DNA from: Serripes groenlandicus | Lineage: Eukaryota; Mollusca; Bivalvia; Cardiida; Cardiidae | Length of the DNA: 64,000 nt | Direction of reading: 5' to 3' | NCBI GenBank assembly: GCA_031761405.1 | Contig: JASEVX010000010.1 | Location: 8,440,486 to 8,504,485, forward strand | Shown here: positions 33,619-45,200 of the stretch, one piece after another | Numbering within the stretch: the first letter of the stretch is position 1 | Layout: the number at the start of each line of letters is the position of its first letter | The notes under the pieces: model-generated | Database searches by the model: none | The model's input: only the letters and a program-made list of their open reading frames with translations | Told to the model about the DNA's origin: nothing | Program-made: the position numbers and the translations under genes

Positions 33619-33846
33619 TTAAGCCATTCCCACAAACGACAACTTTGAAACAGGCGGATTTGAAAATATCTAGAGAAACACGTAAATATCTCTATAAGTT
33701 AGAGTATAATTATTGACAAGAGTTAAAAATATTGTGGCAAAGGGAGAACTTGCTCCTCATAAGCAATTCCTCGTGTTGCCATAATATTTTCAAAAGCCTT
33801 CTGCTGCAGAGGTGTCAGAAAGCGTCAACGTGTGGGGAAGGGCTAA
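33619..33846. mobile_element. Family A MITE, divergent
   Basis: TTAAGCCATTCCCACAAACG to GTGTGGGGAAGGGCTAA. The central hairpin ACTTGCTCCTCATAAGCAAT is imperfect. Confidence 0.75.
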
Positions 33847-34084
33847 TTGAAATGTGACCCCTAAATCGGCAGACGATGCTCATTTAGCGTTATCAAGTCA
33901 CGTGTCTGTGATTTCATAACGTAAAGTCACCAGACAGCAAGGGGTCATACCAAAATACTTAAACAAGTTCGTTTGCAATAAATGATTGGCGTACCAATTT
34001 TGGTAGAGTTTCTGTCCTCGTTTCATTTCTATCACGTGACTGCAAACTTTCACCTGTAACAATGTTATCTTCGCTACGCAACTC

Positions 34085-34270
34085 TACCAAAAATGGTGGC
34101 AATGGATATTTCAATCCTTGGCGATAAGGATTGTTTGGTTAGCTTTACTACTGACTCGCATGTATCATGATAATTGGACCAGTTGTACTGGTGACTTATC
34201 CAGGAGTAACCTTTATAGAAGTAAATAATCGTTGAATGCGGAGGTATACAACATAATAATTAGACCAAAA
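34085..34270 (+). mobile_element. Type 2 SINE body relic
   Basis: AATGGTGGCAATGG, CCTTGGCGATAAGG, GGTTAGCTTTACTACTGACT and GGTGACTTATCCAGGAG followed by TTGAATGCGGAGG keep the order of the SINE body. The tRNA head is missing. Confidence 0.6.
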
Positions 34271-34394
34271 GAAACCCAGATAGCAGACACAACTTTTTTT
34301 TTAAACGTATACCAAGTAATAAAATAAAAACAATTAAAACTTCATTTAATGACATCAAAGAAAATCATGTTTTATTACAAAACTGATCGATTAC

Positions 34395-34450
34395 CTTAAT
34401 CCTTTTACATTAAACACATCTGCAGCAGACGACCCTTTTTAAATATATCT
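34395..34450. mobile_element. Family A left-end fragment
   Basis: CCTTAATCCTTTTACATTAA then CATCTGCAGCAGACGACCC. Confidence 0.5.
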
Positions 34451-34523
34451 ATAGGTAAAATTGAAAATGGGGGTGGGAGGGGGCGTCTCAATAATCAAAA
34501 GTATAATTGTTGTACAGATTAGA

Positions 34524-34700
34524 CAAGAGGAATTTTGATGCTAAGCATCAAAGACGCCGCGCATGCTTTTAAGGCATGACTTAAAGGAAAGCAGATGCAG
34601 TTCAATACATTTAAATAACCTGTGCAAACGGACAGGATGTAAAGAAGGCCAAATGTACCTTTATCTTAAACAAGAAGGCCGAGATGTTCCTTATTGCTCA
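34524..34700. repeat. Bivalve-type dispersed repeat fragments
   Basis: GAGGAATTTTGATGCTAAGC, CATCAAAGACGCCGCGC and AACAAGAAGGCCGAGATG, then TTGCTCACCTGG. The last block recurs at 35285 as AACAAGAGGGCCATGATGCC plus CGCTCACCTGA. I recall this AAGAGGGCCATGATG ... GCTCACCTGA string from many bivalve genomes. Confidence 0.5.
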
Positions 34701-35284
34701 CCTGGATACCATAGTCTATAATAAAATGTTATCAATAGCAAAAAGGGTCCATTTTGACGTAGGGAGTGGAGTATATACTTTATATGCTACGATCTATATG
34801 ATATTCAGCATGTAAAATTTAGTCGTGAAATGACGAGTTAAGTCTTCAAACTATTTGTTTTACCGTTTGCTTAACATTGACTGCAACAAAACAAGCTGAA
34901 GTTTCTTAATTTTAAATCTGCTCTAACTAGATCAATTAGACAAACAAAAAACACAGATACTGAAATATTAACAGATATTAACTTAAGTGTTAATGCCTCT
35001 ATTTATAAGTTAAGTGTGACACAAGCTTTGGAAGGAGAGAGGGAAGTCGATTCTCCTTCCAGTTGAGCAGAAGTATGATAACAAAAAACGAGAGTATATA
35101 AACAAAATATACAAATAATTCTAACAAGTTTAAAGATATTTAATATCGAAATTAAGCATTTATGAAATTAAAAGAAAAAGTTTTCATGTATAGTCAACAT
35201 ATAGCAAGAATACAATGGTCTGAATCAACATCTGTATTTGGAGGAACGTTTTAAGTTTAGTAATACAACAGAAATAAATTGGAA

Positions 35285-36340
35285 ACAAGAGGGCCATGAT
35301 GCCCTGGAATCGCTCACCTGAGAATGGGTTATTTAAGACTTTACTCTTTCAGCGCCAATGGCAATATCATCTAGACAAATTTTCTGACAAAATTTCAAGC
35401 TGCTCAAGTAAAAAATGCAATCTCTATAGTGTTAACTAGATTGTTCTGCAATTGAGCCTAGTGACCTAGTTGTCCTGACGTGACCCATATTCGAACTTTA
35501 CCTAGATATCACTAAGACAAACACTGATAAAGTTTCAACGTGCTCAACCCAAAAATGTGGCTTCCAAAGTGTTAATAAGACTTTCCTTAAATTTGGCCTA
35601 GTGACCTAGTTTTTGACCGGTCATGACCTACATTCAAACTTAGCCTAGATATTACTAAGACAAACATTCCAACATAGTTTCATCATGCTCAAGCCAAAAA
35701 AGTGGCTTCCAAAGTGTTAACAAGATGTTCCTTACATTTGGCCTAGTGACCTAGTTTTTTACCGGACATGACCAATATTCAAACTTGGCCTAGATATCAT
35801 CAAGACAAACTTTCTGAAAAAGTTTCAACATGCTCAAGTAAAATATGCGGCTTCCAGAGTGTTAACAAGCTTTTCTTTAAATTTGGCCTAGTGACCTAGT
35901 TTTTGACCCGACATGATCTATATTCAAACTCGGCCTAGTATCACTAAGACAAACATTCTGACAAATGTTCAACATGTTCAAGCCAAAAATACGGCTTCCA
36001 GAGTGTTAACAAGATTTTTATTTAAATTTGGCCTAGTGACCTAGTTTTTGACCCGACATGACCCAGTTTCAAACTTGGCCTAGATATAATCGAGACAAAC
36101 TTTCTGACAAAGTATCAACATGCTCAAGTTTAGAATATGCCTTCCACAGTGTTAACAAGAGTTTCCTTCAATTTAGCCTAGTGACCTAGTTTTTGACCCG
36201 ACATGACCTATATTCAACCTTGGGCTAGATATCATAAGACAAACATTCTGACAAAGTTTCAACATGCTCAAGTCAAAAATGCGGCTTCCAGAGTGTTAAC
36301 AAGATTTTCAATAAATTTGTAAACCAAACAATTAAAACAG
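35285..36340. repeat. About 145-bp tandem array (TGACCTAG repeat)
   Basis: Opens with AACAAGAGGGCCATGATGCC and a stub of family B end (ACTCTTTCAGCGCCAATGG, 35342). Then come six to seven units marked by CCTAGTGACCTAG near 35455, 35604, 35742, 35888, 36035 and 36177 (spacing 138-148 bp). Each unit has TTTTTGACCCGACATGACC, ATTCAAACTTGGCCTAGATA, CAAGACAAACATTCTGACAA, AGTTTCAACATGCTCAAG and GCGGCTTCCAGAGTGTTAAC. Non-coding. Confidence 0.9.
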
Positions 36341-36627
36341 CGTAGCCTAGTGAACTCCGTAAATCAACTCATAAAAAAAGCTTAGCCTAATTAGTTGGGG
36401 AACAGTTATTAAACACAATTTAAATGTATCTAAAGTTTTGTAACAACTGTGAAAGATGTACATATTTTGTATCTTGTTGTTTCTTAAATCAGTTAATACA
36501 ATTTATTCAACCATATAGGCTGTTTTTTCAAACATATTACAGAGTTTTTCTTTACAATAATATCTGTGGGTTTCTCCCTTTTTGATTACGTCACCCCATG
36601 GTACAAAATTAAAACCTATCCCATACT

Positions 36628-36651
36628 GACGCCGCGCTTCCACGCGGCGTC
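36628..36651. repeat. Perfect GC-rich hairpin
   Basis: GACGCCGCG, a 6-base loop, CGCGGCGTC. Conspicuous in AT-rich surroundings; directly abuts a family A fragment. Confidence 0.85.
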
Positions 36652-36778
36652 AATAACATTGTAGCAAAAGAAGAAATTGCTCATTATGAGGAATTTATCA
36701 TTTTGTCATAATGTTTTCAATAATCACTAATGTAGATGCGTTAGAATGCGCATGCAAGTGTGAAAAATGTTAGTTAAC
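36652..36778. mobile_element. Family A MITE, right two-thirds, diverged
   Basis: AATAACATTGTAGCAAAAGA, GAAATTGCTCATTATGAGGA and ATGTAGATGCGTTAGAATGC up to GAAAAATGTTAGTTAAC. Confidence 0.6.
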
Positions 36779-37050
36779 AAACACTGCAGGAACTAGTTTG
36801 TAACATGAATTACTTATTACGCAAATCTAAAATTCGTCGGGATCCAACTCGTAAATTACAAAAGGAAGCGGAACCATACCACTAATTTGGCTCTACATTG
36901 TATGTCAATAAATTAAAGAAGGATTCTAACATGACGTTGTTTTCCTTGCCTATAGAGAGCGAAGAATATAACCTTTGATTATTCGTCAATAACCAATGGA
37001 AAACACTAATTTCCCTTTGTTAAGGTGTCGGGTCATGTTAGAATCGAAAT

Positions 37051-37191
37051 GAACTATCAAAGATCGTGGTTTATTGGCAAATAAACAATGGTTTGTCATT
37101 CTGATGCCTACGGCCTTTGTGGTTAATTCCTGCGCATCAGAACTCCAAACCATTGTTTATTCGCCAATAAATCACGATTTTTGATAGTTTA
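37051..37191. repeat. Foldback inverted repeat (about 55-bp arms)
   Basis: AACTATCAAAGATCGTGGTT ... AAACAATGGTTTG pairs with CAAACCATTGTTT ... AATCACGATTTTTGATAGTT. The loop holds GGCCTTTGTGG. Not related to families A to D. Confidence 0.85.
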
Positions 37192-37607
37192 TTTCTTAAT
37201 TCAAAAAATTTCTGTAGTGCAGTATACATTTGAATCCTAAGCATGGGTTCGAAGGCAAGTCTTTATTCAAAGCGCATAATAATTACGTTAAGATTGGTTT
37301 TACGCATATCAAAGTTCAAATACATCATGGGAATAATAAATAACATGCAATTTTGTTGACGAAATTCGGAAAATAAGGTGACTTTTTGTGGGCGTGATAA
37401 ACTTTTATATATAAGATTGTTATTATACAGAGCTCTAGATAAGGGGCATTTTTCAAATTCTAAATTCCTTATTTGACATTCAAACCCTATGTAGTAGGTA
37501 CTCACAATATAGGATTTGATTGAGTAATAAGAGAAATATTGTTGGGAAAAGACCTGTTCACTCCATCTTATCTAGTCCTCTGAGATTTGTCATGTCTCGA
37601 TCCTTAC

Positions 37608-37760
37608 CCTTTCTCTCATACAACACATCTACAACAGACGACTTTGAGTACATATAAACCAAAAACAGAAAACATCCCTAGATAAATGTACAATTATAAA
37701 ATAGAGTTGAAAACATTATGGCAAAAGGAGACATTGCTTAAAACGAGCATTCATGTTACT
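37608..37760. mobile_element. Family A MITE, left half
   Basis: TTACCCTTTCTCTCATACAA, ACAACAGACGACTTTGAG and ATTATGGCAAAAGGAGACAT. Ends soon after the centre. Confidence 0.6.
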
Positions 37761-37789
37761 TAAATTGTAGCAATATGGTTTTCTTTGAA

Positions 37790-38165
37790 ATTTAGCTGTT
37801 GGTCTTGGTTTTTTGCTATCAGATGATCCACACAAACACTCTGACAAAATATGATGAAGATTAGGTATAATATGTAACTGTTAACAAAGTTTTAATTTGA
37901 TTTGTTCCAATGATCTAGGTTTTAACCCCAAGTAACCCAATTTCAAACTTGACTTGGAATTCATTTGAACAAATAATCTGATAAATTTTCATGAATATTT
38001 GATATTGAATGGTGTCGTGTTAACAAGGTTTTCTTTTTACTTGTCTGCGTGACCTAGATTTTGACCAAAGATGGTCCAGATTCGAAATTGATCTTGATAT
38101 AATCGAGAAAAAATATCTGACAACTGTTCAATAAGATTGGATATTAAATGCGACCTTACCAATTT
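37790..38165. repeat. Eroded TGACCTAG-type tandem repeat
   Basis: Two to three units: ATGATCTAGGTTTTAACCCC, CAATTTCAAACTTGACTTGG, GTGTTAACAAGGTTTTC, then GCGTGACCTAGATTTTGACC. Same unit type as 35.3-36.3 kb but more diverged. Confidence 0.65.
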
Positions 38166-38463
38166 GCATGATAATTGGGTAATGGATATGACTTCCGTAG
38201 AAGGTCTCCCAACGAACAATTATACCAACTGATCTTGGAATCAGACACATGGTAATATTATGTACATGTTTCCCAAAAATGTCTAAGGATATTATTGATT
38301 AAAAGTAACTATGGAAACAAAATACTACTTGTAAATGCACAATATCAAAATAAACAATTACAATTGAAAGACATATGAGCCTGTGAAACGCAGTTCTGCT
38401 AATTATGCCATAGTATTCTGAAACAAATTTGATTTTGACAAAGATTCATCAATTATTATTTGG

Positions 38464-38677
38464 CTAAACTCTTTTTCACATACAACACATCTACAGCAGA
38501 TGATTTTGGGTCTGGTTAAAACTTTTGATAAACCTTATTTAATACAATTTTAATGATTGAATAAAGTTCAAACATTGTACCAAACGGCGAAATTGCTCAT
38601 AACGCGCCGTTTATCCTGTTTTCAATGCAGTCAGCAGCAGAAGCGTCAGAAAACTTGTGTATGTGCAAAAGGCTTAA
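38464..38677. mobile_element. Family A MITE, divergent
   Basis: CTAAACTCTTTTTCACATAC to GTATGTGCAAAAGGCTTAA. The centre GAAATTGCTCATAACGCGCC no longer pairs fully. Confidence 0.65.
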
Positions 38678-39552
38678 TTGAATTGTTGCCATTTGATCAT
38701 ATGAAAGCCCACGACAACCGTCCCAAAAAAACATGCAAAAGCTACATAAATGTTTGTTTTTCTTTAAAATAGGAGTTTAGTGGAATAGTTTGTTATAAAA
38801 CACTGAGGAAAAAATCGATCCTTCTTTTTAATCCCATTTTGATCCAGAATTAAATAAAACAATTTCAAAGACAATCTGTATCTAAATGAAAGTGTAATGG
38901 ATGAGTAGAGTTGAAAACATCATAATAAAAGGATCAATTGAAGGAAATTCTACCTTTGTCTTAATACTTTCGAAAACCTTTTGCGTGAAAAGGCTTTGCT
39001 TTGCGAAAGGAATTGTGTCTGAAAGCATGTAATGTCACCTAATTATTTCTGCACCCGGCCAATTTTTGCAGAAAGTGTATTTTTCCCCGAAAATAAACCA
39101 CGTCATAGAAAAACGACTTTCAAGTCCCTTTAATCAGTTATTATTTATATAAGCCTGAGCAGCCTGATCAGGTTCTTCATTGTTCGTCATCTCTGTGACT
39201 CCATAGGTCAAAAACAATGCCTTTTTAAACAAAAATAGGACAGTAAAAGTATTAAATTTTAATGTAACTATCTTTGATTTAAGGATGTAAATGTTAACCC
39301 TGCAATTCTGGGCGCCAAGAACGGTGCTTACGCGCTGCAAATGCGTTCTGAATATTACACGATGAAGACATTTCAAGGCTCGTTTTAGTTTAACCCCTAT
39401 GGACTTGGTTTTCCAAACTGATCAATTTCAATTGTTTCATAATGTGCATAATGTAGTCTGCATCATAGGTGTCAAGTGTAGTCAGCATCAGATGAAAGAC
39501 GTAAGCCACCTTTCCACCTTCACGACCCAAAACACGACCTACCCCGAGAGTG

Positions 39553-39766
39553 TTAACCCTTTCAGCGCCGAATTGTTTAAAGTAGACTCTTCCATGTTCA
39601 AACTCGGACGACTTTATTTTCATGTTATAGGATTTTTGGAATATTTGTTATAGCTCACAGCCAAACAATGCAGATTTCAGGTGAGACAGCTCGTTACGAG
39701 CTGACTCATCTGAATCTGCATTGTTTGCAAAAAGCTCAATATTGCCTTTGGCGCTGAAAGTGTTAA
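39553..39766. mobile_element. Family B MITE (duplication copy 1)
   Basis: TTAACCCTTTCAGCGCCGAA to TTGGCGCTGAAAGTGTTAA. The first bases (TTAACCC) are those of family A, the rest of family B. Confidence 0.88.
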
Positions 39767-40393
39767 GATTTTTCCACAAAGGTCTTAGGAAAATCGTGGG
39801 AAGTTATACGACTGTTCTATAGTACCTTATAGTGGTTTTGTACCACAATTGTAACCCTAACAAGTGGCGTGTTGCATGTTTTAAAAGCCTTATTTGATCC
39901 TATAACCGTATGTTGTGGGTACATAACAGAGTACCCACAACATAGTACCGACATCGTAGGGCTTGGATCTCCCTTGTCAGATACATGTAAAGACCAAGAA
40001 GACCAAATGGTTGGTAGGTCCTTTTAGTTGGAATCCTTTGTCTTTATCTCTATTTCGCAATGAGATATTGCAATTACTCTGTACACATTAATCATAAATG
40101 TGTTAATTAAAGTGATGATTCAAAAGAGAAAATTTACATAGCAGTGTTTAAAGAAAACAAATGTGGAATTACTAATCAATCTAATAACAGTTGGCCAAGA
40201 AAATGCAATTTATAAGTGCACCATCCAGTGCAAAGAAACCAATGATAAAAACAGAGGAAACCAAATGATAGGACCTAGCTAGATGTAGAGCGTATTACAG
40301 GGAGATAACTGTCCAATGTCTCCCATTCCAGACTGATCAAATTCTCGCGTGTTTTATCCATAACGTTTTATAATGTCGTAGACAGCATAGGCG

Positions 40394-40556
40394 TCAACCC
40401 TTAACCACATACATACGCTTAATGACGCCTCTGCAGCAGACGACTTTCAAAATCTATTCAATAATCATACTATCATTTAAAGAGATTGTCTATAGTTTGG
40501 ACTTGATAATTTCAAAGTCGTCTGGTGCAGGTTTACCGTATGCGGGAAAGGGTTAC
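40394..40556. mobile_element. Short family A variant (duplication copy 1)
   Basis: TCAACCCTTAACCACATACA to GTATGCGGGAAAGGGTTAC, 163 bp. The central hairpin region of the full element is deleted; ATACTATCATTTAAAGAGAT fills the middle. Confidence 0.8.
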
Positions 40557-41405
40557 ATGTAGTCAGCATCAGATCAAAGTCTTTCTGGTGAATGAGCACA
40601 TTTAAGGGATATTATACCAAAATAAATCTTGTAGCACAAATAATTCAATCTGGTGAAATTCTCCTTTTGTTCCACAGTGATTTTATTATCGTCTGCAGCT
40701 GAGGCCAGAATCATGTAACGGACTACTTCGTGAAACAGGCTGAGTGAGATCTTGATAAGGTGGGTATTCCAAACACCCTTATTTGACAATCAAACTCTAT
40801 GTCATTGGGACTCATTAGGACGATGAGTTAGTGTACCAACAACATCGGCTTTGGTTTAAATCATAAGAGAAATATAGTTGGGGACAGATCAGTTTTACTC
40901 CTCCTTATATAGTCTCTCTAAAAACAGAACCAGAAAGTGTTGGTCATTTAATACCACCAAATATCGCATTACGCTTCGGCATTTCGCTGACACTAGGAAT
41001 TGTACGCAGCGCCACTAAAAAAAAATACACCTGTGAAATTTGCGACCAGCGAATTCTCATAAGGGTCTGTGCAGCCGTGCAGTATGATCAGGGCCTCCTC
41101 GTTGTGACATCTAGTCATAGACTCGTCTTATACACAGTAACTGAGCGGTTACAACATGGAAAACATTAAATTGATAGTTGAATGCAAGCCGACTGTTGAA
41201 GTCGAAGATTTCCAGTGCTCGGTTTTTTCCAACGGCGTAAATAACGAAAAATAACTTAACAATACAAAATAAAAAAAAGAACCGCGTCAAATGAAAACCA
41301 ACCTTACGATATTTGCAACCAGTTCAGATATAGCTCACCCTGCGCATGCGCACAGTTCGCTAAAAGTCAAAGAAGCTGTCAAGAAAAGCACCGACATGTA
41401 ATAAG

Positions 41406-41594
41406 TTAACCCTTTCCCACATACAACAAATCTCCAGCAGACTACTTTGCAAACATAATGACAAAACCTGAAAAATCTCTATAAAAGATAGCTTAATTAT
41501 TAATAAAGATGAAAACATTGTGGCCAAAGGAAACCTTTGGCCAGTCGTCTGCTGCTATTGCGTCAAAATGCGTCTGTATGTGGAAAAGGGTTAA
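41406..41594. mobile_element. Short family A variant with a minimal hairpin (copy 1)
   Basis: TTAACCCTTTCCCACATACA to GTATGTGGAAAAGGGTTAA, 189 bp. The centre is reduced to TGGCCAAAGG-AAA-CCTTTGGCCA, a perfect 10-bp stem with a 3-base loop. Confidence 0.85.
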
Positions 41595-42189
41595 CTCAAC
41601 TCATGGATGAGCAAACAGATAGTTTTCTATATTTGCTTCAAAACCATTGAGGTTGGGTTTCCTAGAACGCCGTTTAAATGGACCCCAAGTTGTTAGACAG
41701 AAAGACATTCTTATGATTCCAAAAATAAAATGATGGGAATTGTATGAGCTACGTGTTGCAATTTGGAGTCTGAGTGCATCTTGCGTATAGTGGAGACTAA
41801 AGTGAGTCTGTGCATCCGGACAGTCTCATCCGAGCCTTCACCGTCCCAGTACGTGTAATTCAGGCTTAGATGCAGTTTTTGACAACATGATAGAAGTGTA
41901 GCGCCACTAGTAATACTAGTAATAGTAATACCAGAAATAAACCACGTCATAGATAAACGACTTTCAAGTCCCTTTACTCAGTTATTATTTATATAAGCCT
42001 GCGCAGTCTGATCAGGTTCTTCAATGTTTGTCATCTAGTCACACAAGCATCTGTGACTCCACAGGTCAAAAACAATGACTTTATAAACAAAAATAGGACA
42101 GTAAAAGTATTAAACTATCTTTGATTTAAGGAGGTTGGTTTTCATTTGACGTGGCAAATCTACCCGGGGAAATTTTTTCAGGTTTCAGC

Positions 42190-42430
42190 AGAAAGGAATT
42201 ACTCCGCTTGGAACTATTTGAACGATTTGGAACTATTTGCTTTGGCGCAACTTTTTTCCAGTGGTGCTGACTGTGTTATTAGGAACGTAGTAACTCCGAA
42301 AACGGTTTATTAATTATGTTGACTCAGGAAAATATATAGCCGTAGTCATAGCACAACGTTACCTGGTCTTTTAACCAGTACTATGTGTATCATTTATCCT
42401 GACAACGATGCATCCGTCGAAATGTTAACC
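42190..42430. mobile_element. Insertion specific to duplication copy 2
   Basis: GGAATTACTCCGCTTGG and GTGTTATTAGGAACGTAGTA appear inverted at 45115-45200 (TTACTACGTTCCTAATAACA, then AGCGGAGTAATT). The last 100 bp are the complement of a SINE 3' body ending at ATTCTGGGCGCCAAG. Confidence 0.65.
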
Positions 42431-42687
42431 CTGCAATTCTGGGCGCCAAGATCGGTGGTTACGCGCGTCAAATGCGTTCGTTCTGAATATTACACGATGA
42501 AGACATTGCAAGGCTCGTTTCAGTTTAACCCCTATGGACTTGGTTTTCCAAACTGATCAATGTCAATTGTTTCATAATGTGCATAATGTAGTCTGCATCA
42601 TAGGCGTCAAGTGTAGTCAGCATCAGATGAAAAACGTAAGCCACCTTTCCACCTTCACGACCCAAAACACGACCTACCCCGAGATTG

Positions 42688-42901
42688 TTAACCCTTTCAG
42701 CGCCGAATTGTTTAAAGTAGACTCTTCCATGTTCAAACTCAGACGACTTTATTTTCATGTTATGGAATTATTGGAATATTTTTTATAGCTCACAGCCAAA
42801 CAATGCAGATTTCAGGTGAGACAGCTCGTTACGAGCTGACTCATCTGAATCTGCATTGTTTGCAAAAAGCTCAATATTGCCTTTGGCGCTGAAAGAGTTA
42901 A
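42688..42901. mobile_element. Family B MITE (duplication copy 2)
   Basis: TTAACCCTTTCAGCGCCGAA to TTGGCGCTGAAAGAGTTAA. Differs from its partner in copy 1 by single bases, including AGTGTTAA against AGAGTTAA at the end. Confidence 0.88.
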
Positions 42902-43244
42902 GACTTTTCCACAAAGGTCGTAGGAAAATCGTGGGAAGTTGTACGACTTTTCTATAGTACCTTATAGTGGTTTTGTACCACAAGTGTAACCATAATAAGT
43001 GGCGTGTTGCATGTTTTAAAAGCCTTATTCAATCCTATAACCGTATGTTGTGGGTACCCAATAGAGTAGACATAGTACCGACATCATAGGGCTTGGTTGG
43101 ATAATAAAAGAAATATTGTGGGAAAAGATCTGTATATCCCTCCTTATTAAGACCTCTGGGAACAAATTCCAAGTAATTCCAGACTGATCAAATTCTCGCG
43201 TGTTTTATCCATAACGTTTTATAATGTCGTAGACAGCATAGGCG

Positions 43245-43409
43245 TTAACCCTTAACCACATACAGACGCTTATTGACGCCTCTGCAGCAGACGACTTTTT
43301 CAAAATCTATTCAATAATCATACTATCATTTAAAGAGATTGTCTAGAGTTTGGACTTGATCATTTCAAAGTCGTCTGGTGCAGCTTTACCGTATGCGGGA
43401 AAGGGTTAA
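43245..43409. mobile_element. Short family A variant (duplication copy 2)
   Basis: TTAACCCTTAACCACATACA to GTATGCGGGAAAGGGTTAA. Both TTAA ends are intact here, whereas the copy 1 partner has TCAA and TTAC. Confidence 0.82.
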
Positions 43410-44258
43410 ATGTAGTCAGCATCAGATCAAGGTCTTTCTGGTGAATGAGTACATTTAAGGGATATTATACCAAAATAAATCTTGTAGCACAAATAATTCA
43501 AGGCTGATGAAATTCTCCTTTTGTTCCACAGTGATTTTATTATCGTCTGCAGCTGAGGCCAGAATCATGTAACGGACTACTTCGTGAAACAGGTTGAGTG
43601 CGATCTTGATAAGGTGGGTATTCCAAACACCCTTATTTGACAATCAAACTCTATGTCGTGGGACTCATTAGGACGATGAGTTAGTGTACCAACAACATCG
43701 GCTTTGGTTTAAATCATAAGAGAAATATAGGTGGGGACAGACCAGTTTTACTCCTCCTTATATAGTCTCTCTAAAAACAGAACCAGAAAGTGTTGGTCAT
43801 TTAATACCACCAAATATCGCATTACGCTTCTTCATTTCGCTGACACTAGGAATTGTACGCAGCGCCACTAGTAAAAAATACACTTGTGAAAATTGCGACC
43901 AGCGAATTCTCATAAGGGTCTGTGCAGCCGTGCAGTATGATCAGGGTCTCCTCGTTGTGACATCTAGTCATAGACTCGTCTTATACACAGTAACTGAGCG
44001 GTTACAACATGGAAAACATTAAATTGATAGTTGAATGCAAGCCTACTGTTGAAGTCGAAGATTTCCAGTGCTCGGTTTTTTCCAACGGCGTAAATAACGA
44101 AAAATAACTTAACAATACAAAATAAAAAAAAGAACCGCGTCAAATGAAAACCAACCTTACGATATTTGCAACCAGTTCAGATCTAGCTCACCCTGCGCAT
44201 GCGCACAGTTCGCTAAAAGTCAAAGAAGCTGTCAAGAAAAGCACCGATATGTAATAAG

Positions 44259-44447
44259 TTAACCCTTTCCCACATACAACAAATCTCCAGCAGACCACTT
44301 TGCAAACATAATGACAAAACCTGAACAATTTCTATAAAAGATAGCTTAATCATTAATAAAGATGAAAACATTGTGGCCAAAGGAAACCTTTGGCCAGTCG
44401 TCTGCTGCTATTGCGTCAAAATGCGTCTGTATGTGGAAAAGGGTTAA
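44259..44447. mobile_element. Short family A variant with a minimal hairpin (copy 2)
   Basis: TTAACCCTTTCCCACATACA to GTATGTGGAAAAGGGTTAA, with the same TGGCCAAAGG-AAA-CCTTTGGCCA centre as in copy 1. Confidence 0.85.
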
Positions 44448-44899
44448 CTCAACTCATGGATGAGCAAACAGATAGTTTTCTATATTTGCTTCAAAACCAT
44501 TGAGGTTGGGTTTCCTAGAACGCCGTTTAAATGGCCCCCAAGTTGTTAGACTCAAAGACATTCTTATGATTCCAAAAAGAAAATGATGGGAATTGTATGA
44601 GCTACGTGTTGCAATTTGGAGTCTGAGTGCATCTGCGTATAGTGGAGACTAAAGTGAGTCTGTGCATCCGGACAGTCTCATCCGAGCCTTCACCGTCCCA
44701 GTACGTGTAATTCAGGCTTAGATGCAGTTTTGACAACATGATAGAAGTGTAGCGCCACTAGTTTCACGCCAATTCATCTGTTTATGATTTACTTAGAGGC
44801 ATAAGACCTCTTATTGCTAGACGCCGCTCAAATATTTTGTCAAATAGATAAGATGTACGTACATGAAATGTCATTACGTTGAACGTCTGTGTACTGTTT

Positions 44900-45065
44900 T
44901 GTCTGTGTGGTACTTGACGTCGCTTTCAACAATATTTAGGATATATAACGGCGTTCCCTATGTAAGCTACCAGTACTACTGGATCATTTATCCTGACACC
45001 AGTGAGTCAGTCGCAATGCTAAACCTGCAACCCTGAGCGCCAATGATGGAAAGCCATTACTACTT
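44900..45065 (-). mobile_element. Type 2 SINE 3' body, minus strand
   Basis: GACGTCGCTTTCAACAATAT, TAACGGCGTTCCC, CAGTACTACTGGATCATTTA, TCCTGACACCAGTGAGTCAG and CCCTGAGCGCCAATGATGG are the SINE tail and body in complement. No tRNA head. Confidence 0.68.
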
Positions 45066-45200
45066 ATGGGACGGTTGTCAACAGACATCCGTTCCAGAGT
45101 AAACAAACTACACAATTAATAAACGTTTTTTAGAAGTTACTACGTTCCTAATAACACTAGCAGCTCCGCCGAAAAATCATTTCTAAGCGGAGTAATTTTA

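Larger units (their letters stand above)
39091..41910. repeat. Segmental tandem duplication, copy 1
   Basis: Begins at AAATAAACCACGTCATAG and ends at GTAGCGCCACTAG. It is repeated at 41934-44761 in the same orientation. 40340-41910 and 43190-44761 are nearly identical, with scattered single-base changes. Copy 1 has its own stretch at about 39960-40330 with no counterpart. It contains one family B and two family A elements at the same relative positions as copy 2. Confidence 0.92.
41934..44761. repeat. Segmental tandem duplication, copy 2
   Basis: Matches copy 1 across nearly its whole length. It carries about 290 bp at 42133-42420 that copy 1 lacks, including a type 2 SINE 3' end (CATTTATCCTGACAACGATG) and GTGTTATTAGGAACGTAGTA. 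Just before the start lies a short ACTAGTAATAGTAATACC junction run. Confidence 0.92.

Noticed and set aside
39399..39653. 84-codon frame repeated at 42534-42788
   Set aside because: The repeat reflects the segmental duplication and the frame runs into a family B MITE; no independent coding evidence.
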